Shown here: positions 21,946 to 32,712 of the stretch, piece by piece
Position numbering within the stretch: the first letter of the stretch is position 1
Layout: the number at the start of each line of letters is the position of its first letter
Source of the DNA: Crotalaria pallida
Taxonomy: Eukaryota > Streptophyta > Magnoliopsida > Fabales > Fabaceae
Assembly (NCBI GenBank): GCA_037953625.1
Contig: CM075652.1
Span: 77,157,501-77,221,500, forward strand
DNA length: 64,000 nucleotides
Reading direction: 5' to 3'
Made by a program: the position numbers and the translations under genes
The notes under the pieces: generated by a model
Database searches by the model: none
What the model was told of the DNA's origin: nothing
The model's input: the letters and a program-made list of their open reading frames with translations, nothing else

Positions 21946-24900
21946 TGTAACACCCTAATAATTACTACCCTTAATTCCCAAGTTTAAAAAATGTGTACTC
22001 AAAAATTCCTTTTTAATAAAATAAAATCACCCATCAAACGGACGAAGTTTTGCTTGTTTTTCGGACTAATCCAAAATTCAACCTGTGGTAAACAATTTCA
22101 AATAAACAACCAATAGCCAGCAGGGCTTCAGATTATATCTCTAAAACATATCAAGGCCCAAAGGGCTCCAAATACATAAGAGTGCATTAATTAATCGGAG
22201 TAATAGCGGAAAATACTAAGTTTGAGTGTCATAATCAAAACATATAACTTTGTTAAAACAAAATACACTAAGTCTCAATCAAAATATACATATTAAATTT
22301 ACATCCAAATATTATAATAGACTTAGGTCCATATTATATTTTAAACCCAAAACACCCTACTCTCCCTGTAAGGGAAAGTACTCCTGCTCGGCCGGGGGCT
22401 GTGCCTGCTCAATCTCAGCACCTGTAAATGTAAGGGAGTGAGCATTGCACATGAATAGAAAAGCAGTTTCTAGATAGACATAACAACTAACCAGGCCAAA
22501 CACAATTAGCAATTTATTCACATAAATACAAATTCATCGCCAGCATACCATATTTTCCAATTCCATTATTTTATAAATGTCGGTTCCCTTTTTAGTTAGT
22601 TCATTTCCACCATTTGATTCCCTTTTATTCGTTTTCTCCGTTCCCAAAGAAATCCCTTTTTAAACCCTTACCTTTTCCTTATTTTTACGGTGTATGTATG
22701 TCTCCACCAAATCGAAGGCCTACATACATACACCAATCACGATGTATGTCTCCACCAAATCGAAGGCCTACATACATCGCGTTTCCATTACCGTTACCTT
22801 GTCCAATTTTATCCCCTTACCTCTTTCCTTATTTTTACGGTGTATGTATGTCTCCACCAAATCGAAGGCCTACATACATCGCGTTTCCATTACCATACCT
22901 TGTCCAATTTTATTCTCTTACCTCTTTCCTTATTTTTACGGTGTATGTATGTCTCCACCAAATCGAAGGCCTACATACATACACCAATCACGATGTATGT
23001 CTCCACCAAATCGAAGGCCTACATACATCGCGTTTCCATTACCCTTACCTTGTTCAATTTTATTCCCTGTTTCCTTTATTCATTTCCTTTTATTTACGGT
23101 GTATGTATGTCTCCACCAAATCGAAGGCCTACATACATACACCAATCACGATGTATGTCTCCACCAAATCGAAGGCCTACATACATCGCTTTTCCTTTAC
23201 CGTTTACCTTATTTTATCCATTGTCCTTTCCTTTTTCCTTTTTATTTAGGGTGTATGTATGTCTCCACCAAATCGAAGGCCTACATACATACACCATCGA
23301 CGATGTATGTCTCCACCAAATCGAAGGCCTACATACATCGCCCCTTTTACGTTGTATTGTCTCCCCCAAATCGAAGGCCTACAATACAACCCAAATTTTT
23401 ACGATGTATCGTCTCCCCCAAATCGAAGGCCTACGATACACCACCATATTTATGCATTTTTAATTGTCCATATTATATGCCATTACTTTGCCTACCAATT
23501 CCATTTAATATTTACCAAGTCATTCCAATCACAAAAACCATCATAATTATAACCAAATAGCCACAATTCACATTTCACATAAACAATTAGAGTGCAAACA
23601 TTAACCAAACTTCAACTTTTCATATAATCATACAATAACCACATTTTGTTCACATGTCCCAATTATTGATTCAAAGTCATAAATTAGGGGTTTATGCCAT
23701 TTATTATCCTCAATTAAAACCTAACCTCATTCTTTACTTCCTAAAGTTCCATAATTGCCAATTAAGCCTATTTCCAACATTTTCCTTAGTTCCTAAATTG
23801 AGATTTCTAATTTTCGACCCTAACACGTAAACTCCTAGCCAACCATTATATCTAAATACAAACCCTTTCCTAGAACAAGCCAATGCTCACTATAGCCACT
23901 CCCTTACCTTAACCTTGTAGAGAGAGAAGGGAGTACCAAACCCTAACTCTTTGAAATCTTCCCCTTTTGAGTCTCAATCAAATAGCCTCCAAGTGTGTAG
24001 TGAGAGTGAGGAGGAGAGCTTGATCCTACTTATCCATGATGTAGAGAGAGAAAGCTTCAAGGCTATGGAGGAGAGAGAAACTATACCCACAATGACCAAA
24101 CAAAGCAAGAACGATTAGAGATTGATGATAGTTTGTGTAAGTTGAAGGAGAAAGGAATGAAACTCAAATCAACTTACTTAGATGTGATGATTCTCCATGG
24201 TGGGTGTTCTTGAAGCTTCAAGGATGGAGAGAGAAAATTGGGGATTGAAGTGGGTGAGAGGAAATAGAAGAGATTGATGAATGATTATGTGTTAGTGTGT
24301 GATGGGGATTGATTTTTGGTAGTTTATTATGGATCTAAGGGAGGATTTGAGGATGAAATTAGATAGAGAGAGAAGAGAGAGCTTCGTTCCCTAGAGAGAG
24401 AAAGACAAAGGAATGAATGAGGAAGAAGACCCCAAGCACGTTTTATTTCTGATGCAGTACGCACTACTCGAGTAGTCAGTGGACTACTCGAGTAGTCCAA
24501 GTTTTCTGGACTTTCTGTTTCTCCCAACTACTCGATTACTCAGTGAATTACTCGAGTAATTGGTGAATTACTCGAGTAGTTCTGGTACTACTCGAGTAGT
24601 CTGACCAGTTCTCTTTTTCCTTGGCATTTCAAAATGCCATAACTTCTTCGTTACCCGTCGGATCTCGCTCAAATTTGATAGCAAGATTCCACACATATTA
24701 CCCTTCACATCCAACGGTGGAATTTACGTTTTGAGTTGTAAATATTTTATTTTTAATTTCCTAATATAGGGTGTTTACAACACCGAAAACATTGCTTCTA
24801 ACGCTCTTTTGTTCATCTTTCAACCTCCTTTCTGATGCCAATACTTCTTGACTTCCTTATGGCATTCAAAGAACTCCTAATCCATCATTTTAAATCCTTT

Positions 24901-24972
24901 TTACAATAATCCTTACTTCCAAATCTTATCATTATTCTAATTACTCTTAGAATTAAAATTCGGGATGTTACA
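21946..24972 (-). repeat. 3' LTR of the nested chromovirus (3,027 bp)
   Basis: On the minus strand it starts TGTAACATCCCGAATTTTAA and ends TTAGGGTGTTACA. It holds ACTCGAGT palindromes (24466-24600), a candidate donor CTAA|GTAAGT at 24178/24177, a hairpin array (22690-23440) and an acceptor CTTACATTTACAG at 22422 followed by a short exon. That exon reads 20 acidic codons (AEIEQAQPPAEQEYFPLQGE) then TAG. It shares GGCCGAGCAGGA with exon 2 of the LTR at 10061. Confidence 0.9.
22688..23445 (-). repeat. Hairpin repeat array with constant loop and varying stems
   Basis: Eleven copies of a loop containing CC(A/C)CCAAATCGAAGGCCT are each enclosed by a perfect or near-perfect inverted stem of 8-13 bp. 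Four stem versions occur: GGTGTATGTATGT/ACATACATACACC, CGATGTATGT/ACATACATCG, GTTGTATTGT/ACAATACAAC and TGTATCGT/ACGATACA. Units alternate in pairs about 50 bp apart, with pyrimidine-rich spacers. A partly deleted second array lies in the other LTR (27324-27870). Long plus-strand frames at 22614-23560 come only from this repetition. Confidence 0.9.
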
Positions 24973-27323
24973 ATTCTCCCCCACTTATTAGAATTTCGTC
25001 CCCGAAATTCCGTTGAGTTCCGTAATTGGAGAACCATCCCATTGGTAAAAATTTCGACTATGGTCTTCACCTCCCTTCAGTTTTTATTCCCCACTCCAGG
25101 TGTGGTTAGGGTCATGCCTACTTTAGTGCCCGTCTTCTAATACTGTGTATTATCTCTATCTACACAGGATCGTTCGTTTTCTTATTATTAAAGTTCCATC
25201 TCCCATTCCTTGGATTGAAATCCTCCCCCACTTAGCATTGACATACTTGATTATATCCATGCTAAGGGGCGTAATCATCCGTTGCCCAGAATAGAGTACA
25301 CAGGTTCCCAACTGGTATTCAAGGTTGAAAAGAGGATACATGGGTAACTATCTATCGGTAGGCATAGAACTATGCCGGGTTTCTATGACTTGGCGAATTT
25401 CTCGCACATATACCTTAGATGCTTGAAGCTTGAAGAGAGTAAAGATGAAAAGAAGAAACATGAAGCACTCAAGAATGAGTCTCATGGTCTTTGCAAGATG
25501 ACCCAGGATGGACTGGATACATGTCAAGCAAGAAGACAATGGAGATTATCCCCAAAGTGTGCATTTTCAGCAGAGAGTCGTCAAAGGGTGCGTTTCTATG
25601 GATCTGCGGCTAACTGGTTGATCTCGATCGATCGGAGTCCTATCAAACGCACAGGGTCCCAAAAGACTGAGATTATCACTTGCGGTGTTTCGACGTAACG
25701 TCTTGATTGAGATTCCACTTCGTGACTTCACTTTTATCCCATTCACCTTTTACTCCTTCAAGTGAGTCTAGCAAAGTCCATTTTAGAATCAATCTTCACC
25801 ACATTCGCATTCTACTTCGATGCTACTTCATTCCCATACGTTTGACAATTCCAATTCGATAAAAGAATTCTTAGAGATCAGTTCCACTTGAGGGTCAAGG
25901 TCAAGGTCTAGTTGTTGTTTCTCAATTCGGTGTCGTTTTGGGAAGGTCTTGTTTTATCCCTAGTTTAACTCTCGTTCGATCCTCCGCAGAGCGTTTGGAA
26001 CTATCGGTTTGGTAGCCCTATAGCTTATGGTATGGTTACTAGTTTTTGTCGCTCGGACAGGATCCGAATTGAGTCGTTAAGTCTCCCCCACTTCTTATCA
26101 ACTTATCTGATTATGCCGTTGCCCGGAAGCAGGGAATCGAATGTGTCAGCTTCTGATTGGAGCGAGAGATCTTTGATTCACGATCAAAAGTCGCTACTTC
26201 AAGGTTAAGTCAAACCAAGTAAAGTGAGGAGGAAAAGATCTACTTGCACGAATTGAGGTACTAACTAAGTCTTTAATATGTCAGCAATCCTTTACAATCT
26301 ATTTCGAGTTGGATCTCAAGGAAAGCTTGAATGAGTTTGATACTCAACAAGAAAGCTAATGGAATCTGACCTTTCTATCACCTTAAGTCTTGCACTACTC
26401 TCAAAATCGAGATTCGTGTTGGGTGAACGAACCGTTGATGGTCATTCATTCAATTTGTTTGGTCTCTTTGTAGAGACTTCCAGAGGTTACTAGTTAAGCT
26501 TTTCTAATGGATGACTATTCAGGAACCTTGGTAAGATTCCCTATGAGACTTGGGTTATCTAAGTTTCAGTTTGGCTTTTTGATGGTTAGGGGTGGTGCTT
26601 ATAGAATTTATTCCATTCTTTCTAAGGTAGGGTATTCGATTACGCTATTCTTAAATAGATAATATGGCTTAAGGCTCTTATGCCTTGGTTTTATTTTGGG
26701 CCTACTGCCCGCTTCCGTTTAAGGAGCTTGGAAAGGACCCCATTCGGGTTGATTTCTTTGCTTCTAAAGGATCTACTCCCTTGGAGGGTTTCCATTTCTA
26801 TTGTTTCAATTTCATTAGCAGGATTGCAATGGTATCATCCGTTAGTAGTTGCAAAGATTGAGGTGATCAATCTCAACCTCGCGTCTACCAACAGCGCACC
26901 ATTGTCGGGTTCTTATTTTTGCCGAAAACCATTGTTCGATTGTTCAATCTTGGTTGATCTCGGCGTGGATACTTGGTAAGGTTGTCCAGATTTGCTTTAC
27001 TCGCGGCGACCGTTCAGGAATCTTGTTGATAAGACTCCTAGTAGGTTTTGGACTGCCAAAGTCTGGTTTAGCTTTTCAGGGAAGCTGGAGATGGTTTCTA
27101 GGGTGAACTTGATTCCCTTAAGAACTTCTTGTGAAGGATTCGAAGAAGGTACCGTTCAAGTCGACTTACTTTCTTCTAATGGTGGTACTTCTCATGAAAT
27201 CTTATGTCGGATTGGTTCTCGTGCTACTTCGAAGCTTTCAATGACATTGACAATCGACAAGCGCGAAGATCAAGATGGTCAGTCTCAATCTCACATTTAC
27301 CAATAGCAACATCAAGATGGTCA
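24973..27323 (-). mobile_element. Interior of the nested chromovirus, no intact coding sequence
   Basis: Next to the LTR it has the polypurine tract and a trace of the conserved chromovirus 3' end (EFRGRNS on the minus strand, 24985-25100). 25372-25600 is homologous to 9464-9736. I see no RT, integrase or gag motif on either strand, so the element depended on others or decayed. The PBS is lost with the truncated LTR end. At the junction (about 27268-27330) the words ATCAAGATGGTCAGTCTC appear twice about 40 bp apart, like filler from error-prone end joining. Confidence 0.6.
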
Positions 27324-30300
27324 GTCTCCACCAAATCGAAGGCCTACATACATCGCATTTCCATTACCATACCTTGTCCAATTTTATTCTCTTACCTCTT
27401 TCCTTATTTTTACGGTGTATGTATGTCTCCACCAAATCGAAGGCCTACATACATACACCAATCACGATGTATGTCTCCACCAAATCGAAGGCCTACATAC
27501 ATCGCGTTTCCATTACCCTTACCTTGTTCAATTTTATTCCCTGTTTCCTTTATTCATTTCCTTTTATTTATGGTGTATGTATGTCTCCACCAAATCGAAG
27601 GCCTACATACATACACCAATCACGATGTATGTCTCCACCAAATCGAAGGCCTACATACATCGCTTTTCCTTTACCGTTTACCTTATTTTATCCATTGTCC
27701 TTTCCTTTTTCCTTTTTATTTAGGGTGTATGTATGTCTCTACCAAATCGAAGGCCTACATACATACACCATCGACGATGTATGTCTCCACCAAATCGAAG
27801 GCCTACATACATCGCCCCTTTTACGTTGTATTGTCTCCCCCAAATCGAAGGCCTACGATACACCACCATATTTATGCATTTTTAATTGTCCATATTATAT
27901 ACCATTACTTTGACTACCAATTCCATTTAATATTTACCAAGTCATTCCAATCACAAAAACCATCATAATTATAACCAAATAGCCACAATTCACATTTCAC
28001 ATAAACAATTAGAGTGCAAACATTAACCAAACTTCAACTTTTCATATAATCATACAATAACCACATTTTGTTCACATGTCCCAATTATTGATTCAAAGTC
28101 ATAAATTAGGGGTTTATGCCATTTATTATCCTCAATTAAAACCTAACCTCATTCTTTACTTCCTAAAGTTCCATAATTGCCAATTAAGCCTATTTCCAAC
28201 ATTTTCCTTAGTTCCTAAATTGAGATTTCTAATTTTCGACCCTAACACGTAAACTCCTAGCCAACCATTATATCTAAATACAAACCCTTTCCTAGAACAA
28301 GCCAATGCTCACTATAGCCACTCCCTTACCTTAACCTTGTAGAGAGAGAAGGGAGTACCAAACCCTAACTCTTTGAAATCTTCCCCTTTTGAGTCTCAAT
28401 CAAATAGCCTCCAAGTGTGTAGTGAGAGTGAGGAGGAGAGCTTGATCCTACTTATCCATGGTGTAGAGAGAGAAAGCTTCAAGGCTATGGAGGAGAGAGA
28501 AACTATACCCACAATGACCAAACAAAGCAAGAACGATTAGAGATTGATGATAGTTTGTGTAAGTTGAAGGAGAAAGGAATGAAACTCAAATCAACTTACT
28601 TAGATGTGATGATTATCCATGGTGGGTGTTCTTGAAGCTTCAAGGATGGAGAGAGAAAATTGGGGATTGAAGTGGGTGAGAGGAAATAGAAGAGATTGAT
28701 GAATGATTATGTGTTAGTGTGTGATGGGGATTGATTTTTGGTAGTTTATTATGGATCTAAGGGAGGATTTGAGGATGAAATTAGAGAGAGAGAAGAGAGA
28801 GCTTCGTGCCCTAGAGAGAGAAAGACAAAGGAATGAATGAGGAAGAAGACCCCAAGCACGTTTTATTTTTGATGCAGTACGCACTACTCGAGTAGTCAAC
28901 TGGACTTTCTGTTTCTCCCAACTACTCGATTACTCAGTGAATTACTCGAGTAATTGGTGAATTACTCGAGTAGTTCTGGTACTACTCGAGTAGTCTGACC
29001 AGTTCTCTTTTTCCTTGGCCTTTCAAAATGTAAGATCCATGAAGAATGTTTTGATAAATGCCAAAAGGTTTTGAACAAGCTTCAAATGTGTTGATCAAGA
29101 TCAAGCTCAACAAGCAACAACAAACATCAAGTTATTAAGAGAGATCCAACTCATGAAGACTTAGTTTGGTAGTTTATGTTTTATTGTTTTATCTTTTGCC
29201 TCACAAGTCTTTTAGTTTATGAGTTTGGATAGCGTTTCTTAGAGGGTAGTGAATCTCTTTTGATTGCATGATTATATCATATTTTGAGTATTCACTTTGC
29301 CTAAAATCAATAGGTGGCTTAAAGGTTTGAAAGAAAAGGTTTAGTTTTTGAGAAAACAAGTTTTAAGTGATTTTTAATGTTAATAATCGATTAACAGATT
29401 TTGATAATTGATTAACAGTGTATTTTGAATTGATAATCGATTAACAAACTTTTGATAATCGATTATCTGCACTTTTACTCGAGTAAAATATTTTCATCTT
29501 TCGGCTTACTCGATTAAATCATGTTTTACTCGATTAACACTTTTTCTACTCGAGTAACACGATCAGATATGGTTTTTAAAATGCGTTTTTCACTTCTCAA
29601 AAGCACTTCTAACCATTCCTAACTTTTGGGTATTCTATATAAACCTATTCCTAGCCTTTGTGGTTCATTATTACACTTTAGATCAAATAAATTTCTCAAA
29701 GCCACTCTATTCTCTCTCACTTTCTCAAGATCAAAGTTCTCATTTTTACATTTTGATCAAGAACCTTGAATCTCTCATGTTGATATTTCATAACTTTTGA
29801 AAGAGATTCATAGGATTGTTATTTGTTTTCATTTGAGCTGTAATCTTTGCAAGAGACAAGCTATTTACAACAATTGGAAGTCTTGGTTGTGAATCAAGCA
29901 AAGTTATTTGGAAGCCTTGGTGAGGCATTTCATCAAGCACTTGGAAGCCTTGTTTTGTTAACAAGCAATTGGAAGTCTTGTAGTGAAGCAAGCATTGGAA
30001 GTCTTGTTGTGGGGTATCGGCAAGCAAGAGAAGAGGTTAGATTAGATATCAATAGGGTTACAAGGCAAGGGTGTGGTATCTCTTGTAGGCTAGCAAGAAG
30101 GGAGTCTTGTGAGGCATTTACTTGTAATTTGAGAAACTCTAATTCCTCATAGTGAAGAATCTCTCTTGGTTGAAGAGTGGACTGGAGTAGCTTTCAAGTG
30201 GATGAAAGTGAACCAGGATAAATCACTGTGTCGTATCTCTAAACTCTCTACTCTTTACAATTCAAGTCTTTAATTGTGTTCTTGGTTGAAAACCTAGAAA

Positions 30301-31025
30301 AAGTGATTTTTCATAATTGATTGAATTGAATCTTAATTGTGCAAAATTAAGTTTGGGGAAAATCATTTTTATAACCTAGGTTAATCAATAAGAATATAGG
30401 TGTTAATTGTTTCCGCTGAATCTCTGGTTATACTTGTTAATTGATTGCTTTTCGTATTTGATTGAAAAGTGATTTTTCAATATACAGAGGCATTAATCGA
30501 TTAGTTCATGTCATTAATCGATTAAGGCTAAAGAATTTTTGTGAAAATCATTTGTTTTAATCGTTTTGATTTGTTTCTTGTGAAAATCTTTCAAGTTTTC
30601 TTAAACACTTATTCAACCCCCCTTCTAGGTGTTCTCCTAGTGTCTCCTAGTTGTTTCAGCCACCGATTGTAGGTTTCTCACACAAAATGCCATAACTTCT
30701 TCGTTACCCGTCGGATCTCGCTCAAATTTGATAGCAAGCTTCCACACATATTACCCTTCAAATCCAACGGTGGAATTTACGTTTTGAGTTGTAAATATTT
30801 TATTTTTAATTTCCTAATATAGGGTGTTTACAACACCGAAAACATTGCTTCTAACGCTCTTTTGTTCATCTTTCAACCTCCTTTCTGATGCCAATACTTC
30901 TTGACTTCCTTATGGCATTCAAAGAACTCCTAATCCATCATTTTAAATCCTTTTTACAATAATCCTTACTTCCAAATCTTATCATTATTCTAATTACTCT
31001 TAGAATTAAAATTCGGGATGTTACA
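27324..31025 (-). repeat. 5' LTR of the nested chromovirus, truncated and interrupted
   Basis: It matches 22850-24972 almost base for base, but lacks the terminal ~0.9 kb including the predicted second exon, and is split by a solo copia LTR at 29029-30682. Hairpin copies here number about eight; the last (27825-27865) joins the left half of one stem type to the right half of another, consistent with loss of one unit. A 26-bp loss between two ACTCGAGTAGT copies is seen near 28895. Confidence 0.9.
29029..30682 (+). mobile_element. Solo copia LTR (1,654 bp)
   Basis: It starts TGTAAGATCCATGAAG and ends GGTTTCTCACA, flanked by CAAAA at 29024-29028 and 30683-30687. No PBS or interior is present, so it is a solo LTR left by recombination. 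GTTTTGATAAATGCC near the start and TTTCCGCT near 30407 set the orientation and recall the copia LTR at 7514-9074. It contains TAATCGATTA palindromes plus ACTCGAGT and hybrid forms (29385-29570, 30490-30525). A 101-codon frame at 29847-30152 comes from GGAAGTCTTG repetition and is not a credible gene. Confidence 0.9.
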
Positions 31026-32049
31026 ATATGGGTGGAAAATCCCTAGCTCGGAAAATAATCCGGGCAGGTTACTTCTGGCCTACACTGCAAAAGGATGCCA
31101 TGGAGTATGTTAAGAAGTGTGTTCAATGTCAGTTTCACAGCGATGTTTATCAAAAACCTGCAGAAGAGTTACATTCCCTCGGAGCCCTTGGCCTTTTTAT
31201 CAGTGGGGAATGGATATCATCGGAAAATTTCCTACTGCACCTGGACAACTAAAGTTTGCGGTAGTAGCTATTGATTACTTTACTAAGTGGATCGAATCGG
31301 CACCGTTAGCAACAATCTCTACGGCCCGTGTTCAATCTTTCTTTGTAAAGGAAATAATCTCTCGGTTTGGAGTGCCTCATGCCATAGTTACTGACAATAG
31401 ATCGCAATTTGCAGCCTCTCATTTTCAACAATTAGCAGCCGACCTGGGAATCACCCACTATTTCAGTTCTGTTGAACATCCACAAACAAATGGGTTAGCC
31501 GAGGCCGCCAACAGAACCATTTTGGACGGAATTAAAAAGAAACTTGGAAACGCAGCTGGCACTTGGGCAGATAAACTTCCGAGCGTTCTATGGTCACACA
31601 GGACAACCGTACATTCCTCAACAGGTGAGACTCCTTTTCGTTTGATTTACGGCTATGACGCAGTCATTCCAATCGAAAAGCGAATCCCCACCTTTAGGAT
31701 GCTTGAACGCCCTTCAGAGACTAATGACCATATGCTCAGTGAAGAACTCATCCTACTTGAGGAAATTCGAAAAAATGTTGCAGCTCATGAAAGAAAAATA
31801 AAGGAACGGCAAGCTCGAGAGTACAACAAGAAGGTTCGACCACAAAGTTTTGAAATTGGAGACTTGGTACTTCGCCGAGCGGATATCGGCAAAGGGAACG
31901 CTAGAGTCGGAAAGCTGAAGCCAAAATGGGAAGGTCCATACCGAGTGAAGACTAAATCGGGAACGGGCGCTTACAAGTTAGAAACTCTCTCGGGCACGGA
32001 AATCAATAACAGCTGGAACGTGGCCAAGCTCAGAGCTTATTACAGCTAA
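31026..32049 (+). pseudogene. Tat integrase, C-terminal part after the nested insertion
   Basis: The frame resumes at the duplicated ATATG with GGKSLARKIIRAGYFWPTL and CVQC, the second half of the HHCC zinc finger. A one-base loss near 31180 shifts the frame; the rest is open from 31117 to 32049. The DDE core is visible: D in AIDYFTKW (about 31273), D in TDNRSQF (about 31393, usually TDNGSQF) and E in AEAANRTI (about 31502). A GPYRVK segment and a C-terminal WNVAKLRAYY follow. The shift and the split make it inactive. Confidence 0.9.
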
Positions 32050-32712
32050 GCTCTCATTTTATTTTACTTTTGTTTACAGATAGTTTAGACTATTGCTCAG
32101 AATTGTTTAGGTTGAATAAACGAAGGGTAACTTCCTTCTTAGATTACAGATAAATTGTTAGGAATTATTTAGCAAATGAGCAATTTCATCTTTGTATTCT
32201 TTTATCAATAAAATTCATCAATTTCTTTTAAATTCTCTTATTTATGAACATTGTGAAAAAACGTACGACTCATTTGGTTCGGCTAGCCACCGAGCGAAAT
32301 CGAGATACAGCTCTTTACGAGAGTTCAACAACGTATACATAGAACACCCGAATTCAGGAAATTAATTTCCTTGTTTCGCGGTCCGAGGGTCCCGCTTCGG
32401 CTAAAGCCGGCGATCCGAGTTCTACTCACAATTAGTTATACATACAAAAGTGATCAAGTTATTCTTGGCCCAAGAATTACGAAGAGTTTCCGCTCGGAAA
32501 ATACCATTGAGCACATAACCAACGAAACCAAAAACAACGATAATACATCAGGCAATGATATGATTTGCATACACAACAAGTTGATTTAAAATCAGTCCTA
32601 CAAAAGTTAAAGGAAATTGTCTGAAACAGCCATGAAACAACACTCGAATACAATGAGCAACAAAAAGAAAGAGTCTTACATACGACAGAAAAGCAGATAA
32701 AGAGTCTCAAGA
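32050..32712 (+). other. Spacer between Tat pol and the antisense gene
   Basis: This is the convergent region between pol (plus) and the antisense gene (minus). It is AT-rich after 32100 and I see no coding motif. An AATAAAATTCATC near 32206 could be a polyadenylation signal for either strand. Confidence 0.5.

Larger units (their letters stand above)
21946..31025 (-). mobile_element. Nested chromovirus derivative, non-autonomous, right LTR truncated
   Basis: It starts TGTAACACCCTAATAATT and ends TTCGGGATGTTACA, flanked by a perfect 5-bp duplication ATATG (21941-21945 and 31026-31030) that restores the Tat integrase frame. On the minus strand it has a 5' LTR (31025 to about 27324, missing its last ~0.9 kb), a 2.35-kb interior without RT or integrase, a polypurine tract (TTCTCCCCCACTT in plus, 24974-24986) and an intact 3' LTR (24972-21946). 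LTR overlap shows only about a dozen small differences, so it is younger than its Tat host. Confidence 0.95.

Noticed and set aside
22688..23445. CRISPR-like pattern of regularly spaced repeats
   Set aside because: The context is a plant LTR; the spacers are similar pyrimidine-rich sequence, not unique, and the repeats are hairpin units of the LTR.
22614..23560. Three long overlapping plus-strand frames in all phases (211-288 codons)
   Set aside because: They are produced by the same repeat read in three phases and lie antisense to the element.
29847..30152. ORF of 101 codons in the solo copia LTR
   Set aside because: Built from a repeated GGAAGTCTTG-like unit; no homology recognised.
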